DNA from: Amborella trichopoda
Taxonomy: Eukaryota > Streptophyta > Magnoliopsida > Amborellales > Amborellaceae
Assembly: GCF_000471905.2 (NCBI RefSeq)
Contig: NW_006497648.1
Span: 353,840-417,839 of the forward strand
DNA length: 64,000 nucleotides
Direction of reading: 5' to 3'
This document shows, piece after piece, positions 58,295-64,000 of this stretch. Below the pieces are notes generated by a model, which was given only the letters and a program-made list of their open reading frames with translations, had not been told where the DNA came from and ran no database searches. The position numbers and the translations under genes are program-made. Numbering within the stretch: position 1 is the stretch's first letter; each line of letters starts with the position of its first letter.

Positions 58295-61200
58295 GTCAAC
58301 TCAGCCTCCACTTGACATTTCTCAAGGACCAATGACAGATTCATAGAATTGAAAGAGATTACAGCCGGTAATCAGCAAATTTACATGGGAAATGACACCT
58401 ACTACGATGTACTAGATGTCGGTACTTTTAAGCTGTGTTTACTAAGAGAAACAAATCTCTTATTGACTGACATATTGTATGCTCCCAATATAAGGCGTAA
58501 TTTGATTTATGTTCCTAGGCTAGACGACAAGGGTTATGAAACAAGGTTTAGGTCTAGTCAGGTTACTATTGGAAAGCATTCTAGAGCATTGGTGTACGAT
58601 ACTAAACTTAGCAATTTGTACCGACTAAATATTCATGAAAGTTCATCTTTTTCTGATTATTCTGATGCCTCTTTTGATGCTTTTGCTTGTATAGATGATT
58701 CATATTTATGACACTTAAGATTAGGACATATCAATAAAGATTAAATGAATCAAATGGTTAAAAGAGGCTTACTTCCCAATTTAGGAGAAAATGTGTTCAA
58801 AACATACGAGCCATGAATTTCTGGTAAATTAACTAAAACACATTTTCTTAAAGGGAAAAGGTCTAGTGAACTACTTAGTATTGGTCACTCTGATATATAT
58901 GGCCCATTAAATGTAAAAACACATAGAGGTATGGAATACTTCATAACATTTATAGATGATGTTTCACGTTATGGATATGTATACCTAATTAGTAAGAAAT
59001 CGTATGCATTAGAAACCTTTAAAGAATATAAAGCTGAGGTAGAAAATCAGTTAAGCAGACATAGTAAAATACTTCGAACAAATGGGGGGCGGGGGGGAAA
59101 GGGGGGGGGGGGAGGTGAATATTTCTCCGCTTTATTTACCGAATTTTGTAAGGAGCATGGTATAATTCACCAAACAACCATGCCATATACACCACAATAA
59201 AATGGTGTAGCTGAAAGGAGAAATAGAACTCTAATGGACATAGTTAGGTCTATGATGAGCCATTCAAATTTATCACCTCATTTTTTAGGCAATGCTCTTA
59301 ACACTATAATGTATATTATTAATCCTGTCCCAAATAAATTGATAAACTAGACCCCATATGAATTATGGATTGGTATGAAACCTGATCTTACTATCTTGAA
59401 AGTTTGGGGTTCTTCGGCATATATGTTTATACCACCATAAAATAGAGATAAATTACAAAATAAAACTATAAAATGTTTTTTTATAGGCTATTCATAAAAT
59501 TTTAAGGGGTATAGATTCTATAACCATGATACTAGATCACTAGTAAATAGTCGTGATGCTCATTTCTTAGAAAATATAAATGATGAGAATATTTTAAATA
59601 AGCCTGTTGACTTACATGAAATTGATAAAGATAAGGGTCTGAAAGACCTTGTTTCTCAGACTCCGTCTACATTTGGTGAGAATATTTCAATTGAATCAAG
59701 TATACCAGACAGACTTAAAATAACTAGAGCCCCACTTACGACTTTAAGAGAAATTTATGTATTTATGAATGAATATAATTATTCTTCAATGAGTGAGGAT
59801 TCAATAGATGAACCTAAAGCTATAGTGAAGCTATTAGTTCACATGACTCGACTGAGTAGACTCAAGCCATGAATGATGAACTTGATTCTATTAAAAGAAA
59901 TCAAGTTAGGGAGTTGGTTGACCTCCCTAAAGATAGAAAAACGATCAGTTGCAAATGGGTCATAAGGAAAAAACTTAATGCAAATAGATCCATTGATAAA
60001 TATAAAGCTAGATTGGTAGCTAAAGGATTTACCCAAAGGGAAGCATAGATTATGTAGAAACTTATTCTCATATAGCAAAATTTTTATTTATTAGGATCAT
60101 TTTAGTATTAGTTGCATATTATGATCTAGAATTATTTCAGATGGATGTCAAAACAGTTTTCTTAAAATGGAAAATTAAAAGAATATATATATATATATGA
60201 AACAACCAAAAGGGTATGTAATTAAATGCCAAGAAGACAAAGTATACAAACTTAATAAATCTCTATATGGTTTAAAACAGTCTCCTAGGCAATGGTACTT
60301 TACTTTTCATAATGCAATCACTGAAATTGGTTATATAGCTAATAGGTTAGACCATTGTGTATATGTTTGAAATAGTGAGAGCAATTTTGTTATATTATCA
60401 CTGTATGTAGATGATATTTTGATAGCTGGTAATGATATTGGCATGATTAACCATACCAAATCATGGCTAAGTTTTCATTTTGAGATGAAAGATATGTGAG
60501 AAGCCTCATATGTATTAGGCATTAAAATAACAAGAGATACAAGTTTGAGACTTCTATATTTATCTCAAGAAAATTGCATTTTAAGGAGATTTAGAAAGTA
60601 TTTTAAGGAGATTTAAGATGGAAAATTGCAAGCCCATTGATACACGCGTTTGTAAAAGGTTGAAATTGTCAATTAAATGATAGTGACAAAGCTGAAATGA
60701 AAAGAATTTCATATACTCAAGCAGAAAGATGTATAAATTTTGTCATGTTGAGTACAAGACCTAATTTGATGTATGCATATGGTCTTGTAAGTAGTTTTCA
60801 GAGTAATCTTGGGTTGACTCATTGGTAAGCTGTAAAAATGATACTTAGATATATTCAGAAAATTAAAAATTATAAGTTGTGCTTCCAAGTTGACAACTTA
60901 GATGTTACTGAGTACTCTGATGTAGACTTTACAAGAGACCCAAATGATAAAAAATCAACCTCAGGATCTGTATTCCTCTTTGGAGGTGAATGTGTTTTCT
61001 TGGTCTAGCAAGAAACAAGGTTGTGTAGCTTGGTGTACTATGGAAGCCGAGTATATTGCTTGAAGCATTGCTACAACTTATGCCGTCTGGATTAAATGTT
61101 TCATAAATGATTTGAAGCTAGATATAGCCGATGAACCTGTTAAAATTTTTTGTGATAATTAGGCTGCTATTTCATCAATTAGAAATGGAGTTTATAGTTC

Positions 61201-61372
61201 CAAGGGTAAGCACATTGAATTTGATTATCATTACATTTATGATATTATTGGAAAGAATGAAATAGCTGTAAGTTATTTACCATCTTCAGATATGATTGTA
61301 GACCCTTTAACAAAGGGATTGAGTGCAGAGATATTAACTCATATAACTTTGATGAGACTTAGAAATATTTAA
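58285..61372 (+). pseudogene. Copia pol remnant (PR, INT, RT, RNase H)
   Basis: Frames are broken repeatedly but domain order is clear. Protease (about 58285-58600) reads NW-stop-VNSAST where WVDSGAS is expected, so the catalytic Asp is Asn; IYMGNDTYYDVLDVG follows. Integrase (58710-59300): HLRLGHINKD, SDIYGPLNVKTHRG with the first Asp, LRTNGG where the second Asp is replaced and a G-rich insert follows, and NGVAERRNRTLMDIVRSMM with the Glu. Reverse transcriptase (59860-60500): SCKWVIRKKLNANRSIDKYK and the intact catalytic motif LYVDDILIAGND (about 60400-60437). RNase H (60890-61330): STSGSVFLFGGECVF. The segment ends SAEILTHITLMRLRNI at 61372. Confidence 0.88.
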
Positions 61373-61591
61373 GTCAGGAACTCCCAAATGAGATATTTTT
61401 TATGTCTTGATCATGAGAGGAGAAGCCGCATTAGCGTGAAAAACCCATGGCATAACTTTGGATATTTTTTATTATGAGATATATAACCGCACTAACGTGA
61501 AAAATCTCATGACAAAAATATGCTCATAAATGTTAAACTCATTAAGTGGTAAAGATTTTATGATATTTTAATATATTTGGCTCTCATGGCT

Positions 61592-61601
61592 AAGTGGGAA
61601 A
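61592..61601 (+). other. Polypurine tract of copia element
   Basis: AAGTGGGAAA directly before the 3' LTR start TGTTGG; it primes plus-strand synthesis in this group. Confidence 0.8.
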
Positions 61602-61942
61602 TGTTGGTACGTGTGTGTGGCCATAGGGCCTTTAAACATGCTATTTTTCTCTCTCTTATAATTTAATGCTTATCACTAAAAGAGAGAGGCTGTTTTAAAG
61701 AGAGAAAGTCTCGTTCTTTAACAGGTAGAAAATAACCACCACATCCCAGGATTACAGGACCACGTTTCGCAGAATTTTAAAGAGAAAACTGAACGTTAAA
61801 GAACGGCCTCCTCCATGGAGAGACACACACAACACTTAGAGTTCTCATTGTTTTAGAAAATCCTTCACTCTACGATCTTTAGTCTCACGACTATGCCAAT
61901 AATCCTGAGAGAGGGTTCCATCTCTTCCCTCTTCAACCAACA
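61602..61942 (+). repeat. 3' LTR of copia element
   Basis: Starts TGTTGGTACGTGTGTGTGGC and ends CTTCAACCAACA. Partner of 55677-56058. Confidence 0.9.
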
Positions 61943-62950
61943 ATAGATGTGATAGAAAGTAGAGATTAACAGATCCAAGGTGCATGGAACAATCCATATA
62001 GCATCCTCCTATTACAATGAAACTATTATTTTTTTTAAATCATAATCCTAAAATAATTACTTTATAATGTTTTTGAGGGATAGCTTAAATCCCTATAACA
62101 TATCCTGTAGTAAAGCCCCTAGGCCCCCTCTGCAAAAGTTGTCAAAGCCGATGTGGAAGAAGTAAGAGAAACTGTGGTCTTTTTCCTTATTGCTTCAACG
62201 AATGAAAGCGAGAACGATAAAGAGTTAAGTATGTAGTGGTTTTATCAGTGATACAGATCTTAGGCATCAATTACTTAATCAGGTTACCTTTCTCATTGTA
62301 AAGTATGGTTTCTCCATCTTCGCTGCTCTTCAAAATCCTACAGCGCTGGCCCATAAGAATTTTCTTCTTCCATAGAACCATATCTCCATCTTCTTCTCTC
62401 TTATTTCTTTCCCTTTCTAGAAAAACACAGTTTACTGATAGCAACATTTTTAAATTTTTTCAGTTATTGAAACTAGACTTTGCTTTTTTAGAATTCTTCT
62501 TCTTTTTCCTTTCTTGAGAATTCTTCTTCTTCTTTTGTGGAAAATTTATATGTGCTTCACAATAGCATCTAAGTTTTATGTGCCCCATTTAATCAAATAA
62601 TCTATACGAAACAAGAAGAGAATACCTCAAAGAAGAAAGTAAATTGTTGTTCGCAATTATGGACTACATCTTTGTATTTATAATACTTGGTAATAAGATG
62701 ATATTCTAAAAGCCAAGGATTCTACTTCTAATAGGAAACAAGATTAGAAATTGTACACGCTATAAAATCAGTGCAATTATGAGTTGTAATTTAAGTCTCA
62801 TAGAGGATTTGCTTCTTTCATTTCATTTATTTAATCGTAGGGGTCGAAATGACAGGTCAGAACTAATTTTTTGTAAATTATTTAATTTTTTTATTTAAAT
62901 TTAAGAGGATTTGAAAAATAATTTACACTAATGTCATAGTTACTAATAGA
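61943..62950. other. Unassigned intergenic sequence
   Basis: 62290-62530 is pyrimidine-rich (repeated TTCTTCTTC), giving a spurious 70-codon frame. No gene or element could be supported. Confidence 0.4.
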
Positions 62951-63231
62951 TGGAAAAAGTTTATATAAGGTTGCAACCTTAAAATGTGGATGCACCTCAA
63001 ATAATGAAAAACCCTCTAATTGATCATCTTGACATCAAGATATATGACTATGAAAAAAAAAAAAAAAAGAATTTTGAGTCCTAGAAGTAGTGTATCTTAC
63101 AACACATTATCTAGACCATCCATTTTCAAAATTTTCGTATATTTATAGATCTACTTGATTTTAACCATTTTTGAAGTTTAAAATTTTATAGATATGAAAA
63201 TAGATTTTGAGATAATCTATGAAACCACACC
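62951..63231 (+). mobile_element. MITE family B copy, right end deleted
   Basis: Starts GGAAAAAGTTTATATAAGGT, TGCAACCTTAAAATG, and contains TTGATCATCTTGACATCAAG and ATAGATCTACTTGATTTTAA. It has two internal losses compared with 10902-11298 and only a trace of the right end (GAAACCACACCC). Confidence 0.75.
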
Positions 63232-64000
63232 CATAATAGATAAGGTTTGTTTGCACATAAAAAGATAAAATTAACTTATCAAATTATTTTCTTGGATTAC
63301 AAAATTTAACCATTTAAAAAATATTTTCTAGCGATAAGTGATTAGTAGGGATATCTCCTTATATATTCATAAATAAGATTTACAAGCGTATAGGATTAGG
63401 ATTAAATTATTTTTATAAATAATAGAATAAGGCTATGTAACTTGTTAATTTTTTGAATTTTCTACCTATGAATTTTATTTTTAATGAAAGTACAATTTTA
63501 TAGTAAGGGATTTGAAAAATATTCTCTCTAGTAGTAATTTTTGTTCAATAGGAATCTTGATTTTCACTTTGTTAATATTATTATCACATAATAATAAAAT
63601 AGCTTCCTCCCAAGTAGCCGTGTTGGCTGATTAAGGTAAACCAAGTAAATATTATGTGTTGTAGTTAGGTTATGACCCGAAGAGAGTTGTTATAAGTTTT
63701 TTTGGTGTGTTTATCTTTCTGAGATCTAACCTTATCTTTCTTGAGATCTAACTTTAAGTTTGGTTAGAGATGTCCAATTTTTTATGCCAAAATATTTCAT
63801 ACTCCTGCAGACGATTGTCCATCTACTCCCATGAGCAAAACATATAGAAAACATATACTAGACAAATCTTTTGGATCCCAAAATTTGGGATATAATCTCT
63901 AGAGCCATGTGACATACCTAAAAAAAACATTTTCTCTTATTTTCATTTGTATAGAAAGGGATATAATAAAATTCCTTAATTCATGATTTGATGGATCCAA
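63232..64000. other. Unassigned AT-rich sequence to window end
   Basis: Only a small direct repeat (ATCTTTCTGAGATCTAAC and ATCTTTCTTGAGATCTAAC, about 63712-63755) was seen. No gene. Confidence 0.4.

Larger units (their letters stand above)
55677..61942 (+). mobile_element. Ty1/copia LTR retrotransposon, structurally complete, coding-dead
   Basis: LTRs 55677-56058 (382 bp) and 61602-61942 (341 bp) both start TGTTGGTACGT and end CTTCAACCAA plus CA or TA. The primer site TTGGTATCAGAGC (56059-56071) abuts the 5' LTR exactly, the initiator tRNA-Met type. The tract AAGTGGGAAA precedes the 3' LTR. Between them gag, protease, integrase, reverse transcriptase and RNase H follow in copia order. Five-base flanks (ATGAT, ATAGA) do not match well. 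The LTRs differ by many substitutions and a roughly 40-bp length difference, so insertion is old. Confidence 0.92.

Overview
The window is nuclear DNA from a flowering plant: AT-rich, with one multi-exon housekeeping gene in a dense, nested set of transposable elements and two assembly gaps. The gene's closest remembered relatives are dicot-type, but species cannot be told from this sequence. No bacterial, organellar, CRISPR, tRNA or rRNA features were seen.

The only apparently intact gene is COG6, a lobe B subunit of the conserved oligomeric Golgi complex. It lies on the + strand at 17261-33129 with 11 exons, GT-AG introns throughout, and a predicted protein of 695 residues. Its first intron is about 8.9 kb. 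That intron holds an RTE-type LINE tail, a deleted hAT element and part of a caulimovirid-like or retroelement polyprotein.

Layout, left to right: (1) 1-8668 is a decayed Ty1/copia element cut in two by a 5.9-kb PIF/Harbinger transposon (2060-7984), which carries a broken Myb/SANT-like ORF1 and a broken DDE transposase. (2) 8669-17000 is a field of small inverted-repeat elements plus the 3' end of a LINE with zf-RVT and RNase H remnants; 13681-14156 is an N gap. (3) 17261-33129 is COG6. (4) 33490-35400 holds more MITEs and a 20-base gap. (5) 36103-43892 is a minus-strand copia element with 1.9-kb LTRs, whose interior keeps only a recognisable RNase H remnant plus a set of ~195-bp non-coding repeats. 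(6) 43898-51800 is mostly unassigned but contains a GC-rich 30-bp minisatellite (48465-49265). (7) 51820-53269 is a deleted relative of the element in (5). (8) 53480-54520 holds MITEs, one with a triplicated end. (9) 55677-61942 is a structurally complete but coding-dead copia element with LTRs, an exact tRNA-iMet primer site, gag, PR, INT, RT and RNase H. (10) 61943-64000 is unassigned sequence with one more MITE.

The most informative observations concern the small elements. One foldback family is present twice with perfect 9-bp target duplications. Another is nested inside a different MITE, also with a perfect 9-bp duplication. A third family occurs at least nine times in 64 kb. I found no convincing new biochemical system.
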